Below are positions 49,201 through 59,700 of a DNA stretch of 64,000 nt, piece by piece. Position 1 is the first letter of the stretch. Every line of letters starts with the position of its first letter. The position numbers were made by a program, and so were the translations under genes. Source of the DNA: Phorcus lineatus. Taxonomy: Eukaryota; Mollusca; Gastropoda; Trochida; Trochidae. The stretch covers positions 78,633,022-78,697,021 of the forward strand of contig OV121081.1 in NCBI GenBank assembly GCA_921293015.1, given 5' to 3'. The notes beneath the pieces were generated by a model, which worked only from the letters and a program-made list of their open reading frames with translations, searched no databases and had not been told where the DNA came from.

Positions 49201-49359
49201 AACATCTCCCATCGTCTGAACATCATATAGCATGGTTTCTTAGTTTGGAATAAAATTGATGCTTTCCTCCTTACCTTAATTTAAATCTTTTCATGAATTT
49301 AATGTTGCAGGGCTTGCTGTTACTGCCCTAAGAAGAAGACGTGTAAACTTCAAACTTGA
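31219..49359 (+). CDS. RING-type E3 ubiquitin ligase candidate with C-terminal UBR-like zinc module (14 exons, 403 aa)
   Basis: Exons: 31219-31257, 32356-32554, 33165-33227, 33424-33486, 33741-33784, 37098-37194, 44544-44652, 44909-45019, 45466-45561, 45899-46022, 46765-46903, 47618-47653, 48402-48444, 49311-49359; 1212 nt, every phase closes, stop TGA. Start MNDTTGDLPLVIP, then a C3HC4 RING (C23-x2-C26-x11-C38-x-H40-x2-C43-x2-C46-x10-C57-x2-C60). Residues 61-136 are charged; 137-204 form a coiled coil (HQQKLEREMERALQTLML); 205-315 are beta-rich (VKVSVYLPDKKLRIPDVTI), possibly ubiquitin-like. Residues 326-401 are Cys/His-rich (CFKC; YFSCKQCGFNWICKSCVQIC; HQGHNV; WACCYCPKKKTCKL), resembling the UBR box of UBR4/FBXO11-type proteins. 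Role inferred: ubiquitin transfer, with the C-terminal module binding a substrate degron. Introns 5 and 6 hold a TTAA satellite element and a 6.3-kb piggyBac. I cannot assign a named orthologue. Confidence 0.88.
31791..31861 (+). repeat. tRNA-like sequence (SINE head or tRNA pseudogene)
   Basis: 71 bases with a pairable acceptor stem (atctctt / gggaggt, with G-T pairs), a D-arm-like tggctgaatcggtagagt and a perfect T arm (gcggg-ttcgaat-cccgc). The putative anticodon stem around ctctcac does not pair, so a functional tRNA (it would read Glu) is unlikely. In intron 1 of the RING gene, + strand. Confidence 0.5.
32315..32334. repeat. (AT)n microsatellite
   Basis: About nine AT dinucleotides just upstream of RING-gene exon 2. 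Confidence 0.8.
33810..36231. mobile_element. TTAA-bounded non-autonomous element containing a 44-bp satellite
   Basis: 2422 bp. The left end ttaactcattaacgcc (33810-33825) and right end ggtgttaatgagttaa (36216-36231) are inverted repeats matching at 15 of 16 positions, with TTAA outermost at both sides as in piggyBac-type insertions. The left half is a 1.2-kb tandem array; the right half is AT-rich with no supported coding region. It starts 26 bases after the donor of RING-gene exon 5 (33784). Confidence 0.75.
33822..35034. repeat. Satellite array, 44-bp unit, about 27 copies
   Basis: Highly homogeneous head-to-tail repeats of a 44-bp unit including 'gagccgcgtataggcgtccg' and 'ttaattagcagtttctcaca'. 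Variation is mainly g/c at one position (agcgag/agccag), one a-for-g (tagcaa) and degraded last copies. CpG-rich compared with its surroundings. Unspaced, so not a CRISPR array. Confidence 0.97.
36376..36625 (+). mobile_element. Degraded copy of the tRNA-derived SINE
   Basis: Follows 21651-21966 along most of its length: tagctcag, ggtttgaatcccatcaggg, ctcagtaactttgtctccag, aaggtttgggtacaatgcta, gccgatgctggcag, and a truncated tail at gcggtgatataagtga. Many substitutions show it is old. Intron 5 of the RING gene. Confidence 0.75.
38991..39250 (+). repeat. Tandem repeats of about 80 bp inside the piggyBac 5' region
   Basis: Four degenerate units, each starting with gtcgggcaccgccatcag (38991, 39069, 39150, 39232) and including ttgtccaacgaaaatgtt and gttgagacacaatatgtcgg. 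Located 0.7-1 kb upstream of the transposase ATG. Confidence 0.8.
39947..41935 (+). CDS. piggyBac transposase (DDE_Tnp_1_7 type), intact, 662 aa
   Basis: Cuts and reinserts its own element at TTAA sites. A single uninterrupted frame from ATG 39947 to TGA. The N-terminus is acidic and serine-rich (MPKARRLRTRSWEGPSTSSD, then SDSDSDSE). The catalytic core shows three aspartates in family context: D285 (VDEGLVPWKG), D364 (VFMDNFYSS) and D471 (GGVDRADQM), with spacings close to those of the Trichoplusia ni enzyme (268/346/447). The C-terminus has a basic stretch (RRPRGRPS) and a cysteine-rich DNA-binding domain (MCVVCSKAN, then FECIECNVALCAAPCFRIYH). A splice-acceptor-like tttacag lies 15 bases before the ATG, so a 5' UTR intron is possible. 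AATAAA at 42040 follows. No frameshift or stop: possibly still active. Confidence 0.95.
   Translation: MPKARRLRTRSWEGPSTSSDDDFINKVHADEASDMESTDESDSDSDSDSESDIDSDQEIRNIARDILAGTGETATAGTSTEEEFSGFDEQYNEMDTHFDDQDNFMDRWEEGPRQRGRVELHFTGATGLGRFIELPDNPQPVDFFGLFFHEDDYGSLAAETNRYFHQQVDDKVLKPCSRLRHWYDTNAEEMKVFIAMTIAMSLVVQRNFSEYWSTSDVTSTPFFSKCMPRDRFWLLLTYLHLNDNNLMPGRNTPHFSPMNKLGYLYQRIVHRFSRVYKPHQNICVDEGLVPWKGNLSFKVYNPDKPKKYGIKAYMLCDSTNGYVCKFKLYTGKTNEAVSVGGKTYDLVMDLVKEYAGKGYHVFMDNFYSSVALYINLWEMGTGATGTLRGNRKGIPEKLKKAQKNQKKGDKTVYHNQDLLVLRYEDRKSVLLMSTVEDAEIVETGKKNRVTGEANTRPRIVHEYNKYMGGVDRADQMLLYTPFKMKTLKWWKRVWFHVLNVAMLNSYIIYKEFSEDKPLKTSSQFRKDLVQHMITFAETEKVPSLHRRPRGRPSTSDDSVLRLHGRHFPSKIQPVGKKKNLTRMCVVCSKANRELRRREFEETNQPVRKKKRVGKESSFECIECNVALCAAPCFRIYHTSQDCTKAYISLMSEKENEGDNQED
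42040..42045 (+). promoter_or_regulatory. Poly(A) signal of the piggyBac transposase
   Basis: AATAAA in 'gtcaataaaataatc', 105 bases after the transposase stop codon. Confidence 0.6.
42343..42930. repeat. Degenerate repeats of about 198 bp in the piggyBac 3' region
   Basis: The phrase 'ttcatatctcccgaactatt' occurs at about 42343 and 42540, with a weaker copy (ttcatatctttttaaccag) at about 42738. Each is followed by an A/T-rich block, 'taattccatgtataat', 'tgcgca' and 'gatgcggcg'. Related single units occur upstream of the transposase and in the 20378-23138 copy. Confidence 0.7.
45589..45605. repeat. (TA)n microsatellite
   Basis: About eight TA dinucleotides in intron 9 of the RING gene. Confidence 0.8.
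46260..46665. mobile_element. MITE copy 3 (family of 17747-18226), internally deleted
   Basis: 406 bp. The ends are ttaatgagccactccgtga and tcacggagtggctctttaa. The interior follows copies 1 and 2 but lacks about 70 bp, including the 'catcttaacttttcatg' segment. No coding capacity. Lies in intron 10 of the RING gene, again with TTAA outermost at both ends. Confidence 0.85.
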
Positions 49360-52300
49360 TTTCTGCTGTCGGATGATTTCATTCTGTCATACCTTTTCTC
49401 GTCATAGTTTTTTCTGTATGTTGTTCTGTATGCAACTCTAAGTAGGTCATTGTTATTTTTCTTAAAAAAGATATCAAATGATTTTATAAAAAATTGTCTG
49501 TTATACAGTGTGAGAGACTCATATTGAGTGGAATAATGCTAAAAGAAATTATGTAGTCTTTCCATAAGTGAATGAAGAACAATATTTATTTTACACTAGA
49601 TGTCAATAGCAGAAAACTAAATTTAAGTGGCTATTATTTCTTGATATTCTGAACATATCTTATTTCCTACTGTTGTTTTTTGTTTTGCAGATAAGTATGT
49701 CAAAACTGATTCAAATGTAACATAAAAATATGTAAGCAAGGCCCAATTAGGTTTAAGCTAGTCGTCTAGAAAAACAATTTGCATACACCCTTTTATATTT
49801 ATTTTAGTCATTACTATCTCTTTCCAATCCTTTGATTGGATTAATTCATGTATTTTTATAGGTGTTCTTATTCATCATGAATGTATTTCATTTCCTCTCT
49901 AAGCGTTTCACTAGTTGCATAATCATAATACAACTTCTAAATATTTTTATCTTTTTTATCTTTCTTTTTATTGTTTCAAAGTTTGTTAAAGATATATAAT
50001 GTTATTTGTTAATTGAAATGTTTTGTCTATTGATATTGATATTGACAATGTACATATTCTAATATATTAAATGAACAAAGTGAATGTTTTTTAGTTTGTT
50101 GTTTGTGAGCATCAGAGTTTTAGCATTAAATATGAACTTTAACATTTTAATATCTCCTCCATAACTGCTCTTGATAAGTATCTGAATCTTCAATGGATAC
50201 TTAAGATTTCTAAATTTCATTGGCTTTTTCAAAAAAGGTTCAAATAAAATTGATTCGGTATGAAGATGATGAGGGAGAGAGGTAAAAGATAGGAGTTGTT
50301 GTTAGAAGTGATATTTAGAAAATTTTAAACATTTCCATTTTTAAACTCCATCTAGTGCTTTACAACAGAGATTATATGCCATATAGCCACAATGGACAAG
50401 TCAAAGAAATAGCGACTCAGACGTTATTTTTTACTTCTTCTCGAATAGCATGCTGAGATTTTGTGGAGACATGCCCTTACAGTATATTGTAACTGACTGT
50501 TTGTTGTTCAATAGGTCTTTAATGATGAATTATTGATTCATACTTTAATTCGTACGTTTTATTATGCGTTTGTCCTTTTGAAAAGAACCTTCAATTTATT
50601 TCCTGCTATATGATATACTCGATCATTACGTTGCTTAGAAAATGCCCCTGCCATTGGCATAAGCATGGCACAATCATCCAGTGAAAATATGTAATATTGA
50701 TTCAGCTAACTGTAGGCTTCTAAAGCAAATCTAAAACAGCCTAAAAAGAGCACATTTATGCACAATGTTCCACTGACACTTCAATGGGCAACACAACCCT
50801 TAAGACCGAAACTGCTAATAAGGCACTGATTTTCTGTGACAAACTGCTGGAAACATAGTATAACCTAGTTCAACAAGATAAACTAATTTTCTGGCATATC
50901 CAATCTCACACCTTGAAATAAAACTAGTGTTCAGACGTCTACTTTTATGCTGGATACGTGTTATAGCAGTAACTCGTTTTTTTAACAGTTCACCATTTAC
51001 TCCTACGAAGTATGGCGGAATGGCACGCTCATTCAAATACCGGACTATTCAGATTGCTAAAATGTTATCAAGGTTACACCAAAGAACACTTTTTTCTTAA
51101 AACTATTGATAATATCAGTATCAGTATATTGCTGACCAGTATCACAATGTTACCGTAATTAGGAAAACATTGGTGGAAATAATTGCATTAGTGACGTGTT
51201 GGGGAAAAAACTAACGTTATTTGAAATCAAATACACAAAAATGTTAAGCATCCTTAAGTATATTTAAGCAGAAAATCTTCATTGCATAAGAGAACCAAAA
51301 ACCATTGAATGTGTGTAGGTAACAGCGTTATCTGTTTGAATCAATATCTATAGTATTAGGTAAAGGCCAAACATTCATAAGTAATTATTATACGTTTCAA
51401 TAACGCCTCATTACTCTGCATTTAAAACAATCTTGCTAGTATGGTCTTATTAAGAAGGTTAGTTATATTGAGCAATGAAATCATTATTTGTTGTTAATTT
51501 GCTTTGTAACAAAAGTATGTACCTTCAGTATCACAGACTTCTGAAAAGGCAAATCAGTTAAAATTCCGAATAAAGACATCTGGTAAGCATTGACTGTAAT
51601 GACGCTCCTTGTGCAAAGAACAACGTTTAGTTAACCGACTGAATTCAACTGAATACCATTGGTGTTCCAGAAGTGTGTGTCAGGTCATACCTAAAATGTA
51701 TCTAGAAGTAACATACCGTAAGTTGATAGCATAACTCATGGCTTTTCAGCGAAGTTCTTCTAATTAGGAAGCCACTTTTAATCTAGGACGAGTTACTGAA
51801 TAGTAAAAATCTATAGAAAAACAAAATCATTCAAGTAATTATTTTAAGGAAAAATGGAAGGCAAATTAAATAGTCATTTGTGTATGTTTGGATGAGAAAT
51901 TTGATGTCCGGAAGCAATGCTGTTGATGCCGCGAGCGAAGGAGGCATTTGTTTGACTACTTGCCGGAATGTTCACTGAAAAGTGCAAATTACATCGATCG
52001 TTGTACAGTGTTAAAATTACCCTTTTTCGAGTGTATTCAATTACCGTTGAATTTCAGAGGTGCGATTGTCGAAGTAACATGAACACGTGGATGCAATACA
52101 CGACGTGTATTTAACATTCAGAAAACTGTTTAGAAATGACAACCGATATCAAGCAAATGACAATTGTTAACATCGGAAGGACGTATTCTTGCGAGCAAAA
52201 ATATCATATTCCCACAGAACTGGTTGCTCTCTCATCGTTACATCTTCTAAAGTGTCTGTCACATTAGCTTCATGTACACGAAAAGCTTACAATTCAGTCC

Positions 52301-53799
52301 ATCATAAAATCGTTCATTTAACCATCTTACATTCAAATAGTAATCATGTTATCTATCAAATGTTTTGAATGGCTTAATCTCATATGTATACGTGTCTTAT
52401 ATTGCTTACTATAGTGATTTGTTCTTTTGTGTTGAAATTACAAGTTATTAATTAAGATAAATGTACATTAAGGCACCATGAAAATATGAAACAAACGATC
52501 ACAAATCAATATCCATAACAATGTATTCCGAAATGAGTATGCAATGACCACATGTCACTTGCAAGTTGAAATTTACACGCACTCGATAATGCACGTGAAA
52601 AGCATGATCTGGATCACGTGACCGAATCATACATTGAAGCTTTTCATACCTGCACACCCCAGCAGGGTAGACGGACGTATATCATCATTTTAGAGGAAGG
52701 TAAAGACTAATTAGTTTAACCTTATAAAGGATTGCCACCAATAAAGAATTGACGATGGCAATGGAATGTAAAATGAAACACGATCTCTGTTGAACTAAAG
52801 AAATTTATGTTTTGAGTGATGACCACACCTGACTTGACGGGTCGACATGTTGCAATCTACGTGTTACGCATGATCGGAAACAAGTTTGTTGTTATAAATA
52901 TGTTTTTTCAGATAATATTCAAATTCTTTTTGGAGAACGGGCACGCATGTTAAACTGTTTTAAGTGTCACATGTAATATAACTTTGATGGTTGATAATCT
53001 TGATTATCATCATTTCCTGAGTTGTATGATTCGACCTGCCAATCGAATTTGAACGATAATTAAAAGGTTTGCAGACCAGTCGATGGATTGCGATGTGAAA
53101 ATGACTTTTCAAGTTAATTGCGCTCATTAAGGCAAAAAGAAAGTTTTGAATTCTGGCATAACACTTGCCATCAAAGTACTTTGGTCTAATATGTATGTGG
53201 AATACGATTTCTAGAGTATTTGAAGGCCATTGACAACAAGGAGTTACTACTCGACTGATGTTTCCTTAATGATCACAACATTCTCGAAGATCGTTAAGTA
53301 TTCTAAATAAACACAATTGTGTTGCGGGCTTTCTCCCTGCAATAATACTAGCCGCCGCGATATAAGTGAAATACTCTTGAAAGCGGCGTTACACCCAAAG
53401 TCAACTCACCTCGAAAGAAAAGTTTTGGAAAATTCACTGAAAACTTAGTTATACGTGGATCTCTAAGGCCCGATGGCCACTTTAACCTTCTGTGGAAATC
53501 GTTGTATAGGTTTAAGTAAATATATATGAATTCCAAAGAAGCACCATAATGGTAAAATCTGAGCTCTAAGGAATCAAGTCAAACATTTAAAGGCACACTG
53601 CCACCACAATGGGAATCCTTGTGGATGTATGCTCGCAATGTTAATCTAAATGAAATCTTAAGATTTGTAAGCAATACAATTCAATCTGCACTAAAGAACA
53701 AAATCCTACTCGAGTATCTTGAAATTCAGTTTTAGTAAAATTTTCATCCCATGTTTTGAAGCTTTTTCGTTTGTGTAGTTGTTGAGACTTCCCCCGGAG
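49360..53799. other. 3' UTR of the RING gene and intergenic spacer
   Basis: AT-rich and without supported exons. AATAAA occurs at 50243-50248, which could end the RING transcript about 0.9 kb after its stop. A SINE tail fragment lies at 53318-53407. Just after it, 'aaaggcacactgccaccac' (about 53590) resembles one end of the inverted-repeat elements, but no partner end was found. The collagen promoter is expected near 53700. Confidence 0.45.
53318..53407 (+). repeat. SINE 3'-tail fragment
   Basis: Matches the last 90 bases of the 21651-21966 SINE: gtgttgcgggctttctccct, gcaataatactagc, gccgcgatataagtgaaat, gaaagcggcgtta, then tcaactcacctcg. The tRNA head and body are absent (5' truncation). 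Confidence 0.85.
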
Positions 53800-56700
53800 A
53801 TGACGTTGACTCATGTATGTGTGCTGGCAGTCACTGTGCTCGTGTTGGGCGGGCCAGGCGAGGGTGAGTTCTGTCAATATTTCTTCCACCAGGCGTTCTT
53901 CTCAACGAAGAGGTCAATCCATTCATTTGTACAAGAAGTTGAGAAACCTGATCATTTCAAAGTAATTGTGCAACACGGATAATCAGTGACGTTATTTCTA
54001 ACTGAGCACACTCGATGTTGCCTTTAACTTTGAGAAGATCGGAGTTATTGCGGCTGAAAATGGAAACTACACCCATACCTCCTTATCACACGTCGGAATG
54101 AATTACAGGGGAGAAAATATCCTAAAAGCAGTATCTCCCACTTACACCAGTGTCAAAGTTTAAGTAAGCAAAATCCTATTAGAAGTAAATTGGTGAATAA
54201 TCCTGTTGCACGTCAGATCTTCCTCGATTAATCTACAGCTACTTATGAAACCCGATTCATTGTCTCAAAGAAATGACGTCACTAAAGGTATTACTGATAT
54301 TACGTTACAAACATTACATACACAATCTTATTCATTTGTGACAGAAGACAGAGTTGGTATTGTAAGGGACAAAATGTTACTTTAGTTCATCGAAAGTGAT
54401 TCACAATAAATATCGTTAAATGAAGACGGGATACAAATAAGTTTATAATGATTCACGCTATTTCATACCAACTATTAGCAGTGTCATAATCATCATAGCT
54501 GCATTGATGCAATTATCACTTACATCTACGAACCAATTTTCCCCGAGTTATTTTTAGTCTACAACAGGTCATTTTGTGTATTGTATCATGGAAGAAGACA
54601 GTCGCTCAAACTAGAAAACCCTATGTACGTGTTTCAACTCGAGTGGACTGTTTTATTAAAGGCATTATTAAACCTGTAAACGTATGAAACGATCTTCTGG
54701 AAACAAAACAACCATGTAAGTGAATGATCAACGTTATTTTCAATGCTGAGATATGAAATGATGCTAATATATTGAACCTTGGGATGGACCGTTACTCGTC
54801 TCGTTAGAGAAGTCTCAAAGCACAGTATACATGTATGTGTCTCAATCCCTGCAGCCTCGACATACACGTCTATCGGTTTCCCGGCCTCCAGCCGGGGCGA
54901 GGACTACTACAACGAGGGTACAGGTCTTCTCTTCGTCAACACGGACTTCCCTCTGGAGGTTGGCAGACTGTACCAGATCTGCTACTACATACACAGGGAC
55001 TTCGACAGCGACTACACGGGGAGCTTCTACGTGCTGACCCACACTGGCTCTAACTACCGGGTGCTGTACGCGCAGAACGTCACCTTCCAGAAGCTGGAGG
55101 GCAGATACTGTGTAGGTGTACATGTCAGGAAGGTCCAGAGGGTGGAGAGGGTTCCCTAGATAAACGAATGGGGGAGATTGATTCTATTTACTCATACTAT
55201 TTTGCTCTTTGTTAACATTATTTGTAATGTGGCAGGAAGCATCTCTCGTTCCTCCGGTTTTTTTATTGGATGTAACGTTATACTTATAAAAGAGCACATC
55301 ACTCATCACAGACGATTTTCTCTTTGAAATCAAAGAATTTTAAATCAAATTTTCTTTAATTGACATTAATAAATATTGAGGTTGATATGGTCAGTTCTTT
55401 TATAATTAAAATGTCCATCATCGGCCAACAAGTAGTCTGGATACCATACTTATGAAAAAAAGGGCAGTAATTTTTTTCTACCATATTCCACCTACACGGG
55501 AACCTGTATTCCTATATACGTAAGTTGCTCCCCATTCACAGAGAAACACGACCCGGCCAGTGGGGGTGAGGGAGGGACAACTGCTGGGGTGGCGGTTCGG
55601 CTCCAGCTCGGGCCCCATCTCCTACAATGTCACAGATAACGAATCCCGGGGGACCCTGGCGCTCATCAGCCCCAGTGCTAACCTAAGGGTCGGGGATACA
55701 GTCGGGGGTCTAAGGTTCACCAAGACATACTACTTCAAGATCGAGGCTATCGAGGAAACCGGCCTTCTCGGAGCGACTGGGGCTTCAGGGGCGACTGGTC
55801 CCCCTGGAGCTAGCGGACCCCCGGGGGAAGAGGGGGAGTCGGGTCCTCCTGGGGACAGAGGTGATACGGGACCGAGGGGCAGTACTGGCGTAAAGGTGAG
55901 TGCTACATGGAGGGTTGCAATTATCTGGTCAAGTATTGTCGGTTTTGTTACAAGGAAGTTCTATCATTGATTGTATATACGTTAAGGGTTTGAAATTGCA
56001 ATCCCTTTAAACAATGTTTATCTAGGAATACAGATCTTGGAAATATCATGTTTGTTTTCCTTGCTAATCTTTCCTAATAGGCATTTACATATTATCGTGC
56101 TTTTTTATTTAGGATCATGAAAGTTATGAAAATATTAAGATTATTGAAAGTTTAGTTATATTCATCTATCTATCTTTTTGATTTTTGCTATTTCCGAATT
56201 ACCGTGCCACTTTCGTTGTGAAAGGGTGACCCAGGCCTGTCAGGAGATAAGGGCGACACAGGTACCCCAGGAATGACAGGGCCTCATGGTTTAACAGGGC
56301 CAAGTGGGATAACTGGACCAGGAGGCAGGTAGGGATTGTTGGTCATATTTCACGTACTTTCATTTCCCTTTCTCTAAGGTATTTAAGTACAATCTAATGG
56401 TCAATCATAACTATGCATTGAACAAATGATAAACAGTATTGATATACTTAAAAATCGGGCATATATTGATAAAGCAACGCATTAACTTACACTCATTCAT
56501 GAACAAAATGGGAACGGCATCAAGTACATTTATGATGAACTGTTTTTATTGGTGTGCGTGCGAAATTGGCAGGTTAAACCTTTTAAAACGAAAATAGAGA
56601 ATATCATTTATAAACTTCAGTCAGTTGCAATCTGAAAACAAAGGGACAAACAAGTGGACTTGAGCAGCAACTCTAATGCACTAAGTGATGTATATTTTAG

Positions 56701-59700
56701 TTAAAAAGGCCAAAGGGGTAATATCTAAATTATTTATAGGTGTAAAGCGAGTGTAGACAAAGAAGTTACTATTTCAGTCAGGGACTGACAGGCGATAAAG
56801 GTTCCCCAGGGAACACGGGAACTCAAGGACCCGCGGGAGAGACGGGACCAGCAGGTTCGAGAGGAGACACGGGACCGAAGGGAGACACGGGGTCAGCAGG
56901 TACAGCTTATAGCCAGATATTTGGTGTCTGAGAATACATAGAGAACGATTGGTTAAATTACACTTACGACGTCATACTTATACTCACTGGCTCTATTATT
57001 TCAGTAATATTTTCTTGTACCTAGACATCTAGTTTTACAATTAAAATTCTAAAAATATTCAATTTTTTCACGATAGGTTGTTAAAAGCGCAATAGGTTGA
57101 GTTTAATATAAGTAGGTTGATATCCTCGTTACTCTCCATTCCTTAAAATGCTGTACTATCATTTTTAATGATAACCAAACAACAAATCGTTTTGGACAGT
57201 CTATTCATGTCACTTCCATTTCCCGAAGGTCCTCAAGGAACCGATGGTGTACCAGGAGTAGCGGGTGCGAGTGGACAAACCGGACCTGGAGGGAGACAAG
57301 GTGAACCGGGAGAAACAGGGGCTCCTGGGCGCCACGGCGAGCAGGGATTAACGGGACTCACCGGGACTCGGGGCAGTCAAGGCAAGATACTTATGATAAT
57401 ATCTAAAACGACGTCGCTGATTGCACAACTAGCTTTGATTGCATCCAATGAGGCTTATACATTTCTAGACCGAAAACATTTGCATTTATGTCGTAGCTAC
57501 CTCTGTTCGAAGGGGATGCCATCATTTATGCCTTGAAGTAATAGAAATTTGTCAAATCTACCCCTACATAGATACAAATTCTTGAGGAACAGAAAATAAA
57601 AAGCTTGTTGGATGATTAGTGATATTCATTTTAACAATGTTTATTTAACATACATTTACCAGAGCAAAGTTGCGACCCTTGACCCTAAAGTGAGACTATA
57701 AACTATGTATTTTAAACTCAACAACATTCTTATTGTTATCCTACGAAGATTCCTGTTAAATTTTCAATATGATTTTACTTGTTACAGGACTGCAGGGAGA
57801 GACGGGTGTTGCCGGATCAACGGGAAGGGCAGGGGTGTCCGGACCATCAGGCCCACCCGGAGTAAGCGGGGTTTCCGGAACACCGGGTAGAGACGGTGCT
57901 AAAGGGGAACAGGGTGAAGCAGGATCCACCGGTATTGCCGGGTCTACTGGTTTGTATATTTCAAAAATATTTACTTTTGCTAAATATTTAACAAAATTGC
58001 ACCTGCAACGATAAGTATTGTCTACACGCATTGTTAGTAAATATCAATTCATCTGTTGTCAGGGCCAATAGGTTCTCATGGTGCTCTTGGACAAACCGGT
58101 CCTCAAGGTAAACGTGGTTTTGATGGTCTAACAGGAAGTACTGGGAAAGAAGGTGTTGAAGGAATGACGGGTAAATTATAGATAAATTTATATGCCATGT
58201 TAAGAGACACTTAGTCATAATCTAATATAGAATATTTGATGATATCTTTTTTTGTTTAACTTCCATGACAACACTAAATCAACCCTTACACAAAGCTAAA
58301 AGAATTACTTGGTTTTCTAGACGTCTTTAGTTATAAACGAATAAACAATATCATGAATAAAGTATGTCCATTTCTAGTTGTTGTTTTTTTATCTAGGTGC
58401 TCGAGGTCTACCGGGTGTGTCTGGACTCCCAGGCCCATTACCAAACGTAAAGGGGCTCAGGGGACAGGCTGGTGCTGCAGGTGAAAGCGGAGTACCAGGG
58501 GAAGACGGAATCACTGGCGCAACAGGTATGGACAACTGTGCACTTTTCACAAGTGTTTATTTCCTGGAAGCTACTGTAGCTTCAGCTGTAACCCTCGATT
58601 TTGTGGCGTTCTGTTATATTTTCTTAATTAGAAGAAGAATTGTATTTGGTATTGAAGGCATCAAAGCCAATAGTACAAACATTTGAAATAATTGTAAATT
58701 GTATTTTAATAATAATAGGTTAAAATGCAAATATGTAAACGTGTTCACACAAGCAGGTTGCGTTTTACAAATATCGAAACCGATTTCAATAGATTTTCAT
58801 TCGATGTTGCTAAAATTTGTTTGTAATAATTCTATTCTGATGGAAAAGTATGATAATAAATTCTTCAAAAAAAGAAACTTGACACTGACTTTCAAAAGTA
58901 AAATATAAAGATCACAGATGCAAGTTAAACATTGAAATGAAAACTAAAACGCTGTTTGAAGATCTCTGTTCAGTAAATTTTATTCAGAATAAGCATGATC
59001 TTGAAATTCACAGGTGCACAAGTGTTTCAACATCACAGGGGTGCACAAATTTCAGTATCGGGTATGGCCACCATTGGCATTGAGTATTGCTTGGCACCGA
59101 CGACCCATGGATGCAATCAAGTTGTCAATCACAGCCTGTGGAATGTTCTGCCATTTGTGCTGAAGTGCTGCAAGAAGTCCTGGAAGTGTTTGGGGTGGTG
59201 GATTCCTACTGCGCACGCGTCAATCCAGTTCGTCCCAGAGATGCTCAATTGGTGACAAATTTGGTGACCTGGCTGGCCATGGCAATGTCTGGACATTATT
59301 ACGCTGTAAAAAGTCTTGACAAACACGTGCAACATGTGGTCGAGCATTGTCCTGCTGAAAGAGACCACCATGGACGTTGACGTGAGGAATAACGTAAGGC
59401 TGTAAGATCAAGTCCCTATACCGTACTCCTGTGAGGTTACCCACAACATGCACAAGGGGTGTCCTAACACCGTGACGAATCCCGGCCCACACCATGACAC
59501 TCCCACCTCCAAATGGGACAACCTCCTGAACACAGTTGGCAGCATAACGGTCTCCACGTCGGTATACACGTGCTCGTCCATCACTTCGTCGAAGCAGAAA
59601 ACGGGACTCATCAGTGAAGAGAACGGTTCTCCACCTTGCACGTGCCCATCTCATCCTCTGTTGACACCACTGGAGACGTTCCGCCAGATGACGTTGCGTT

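Noticed and set aside
53585-53610. Single MITE-like end (aaaggcacactgccaccac)
   Set aside because: No matching inverted end nearby, so no element can be delimited.
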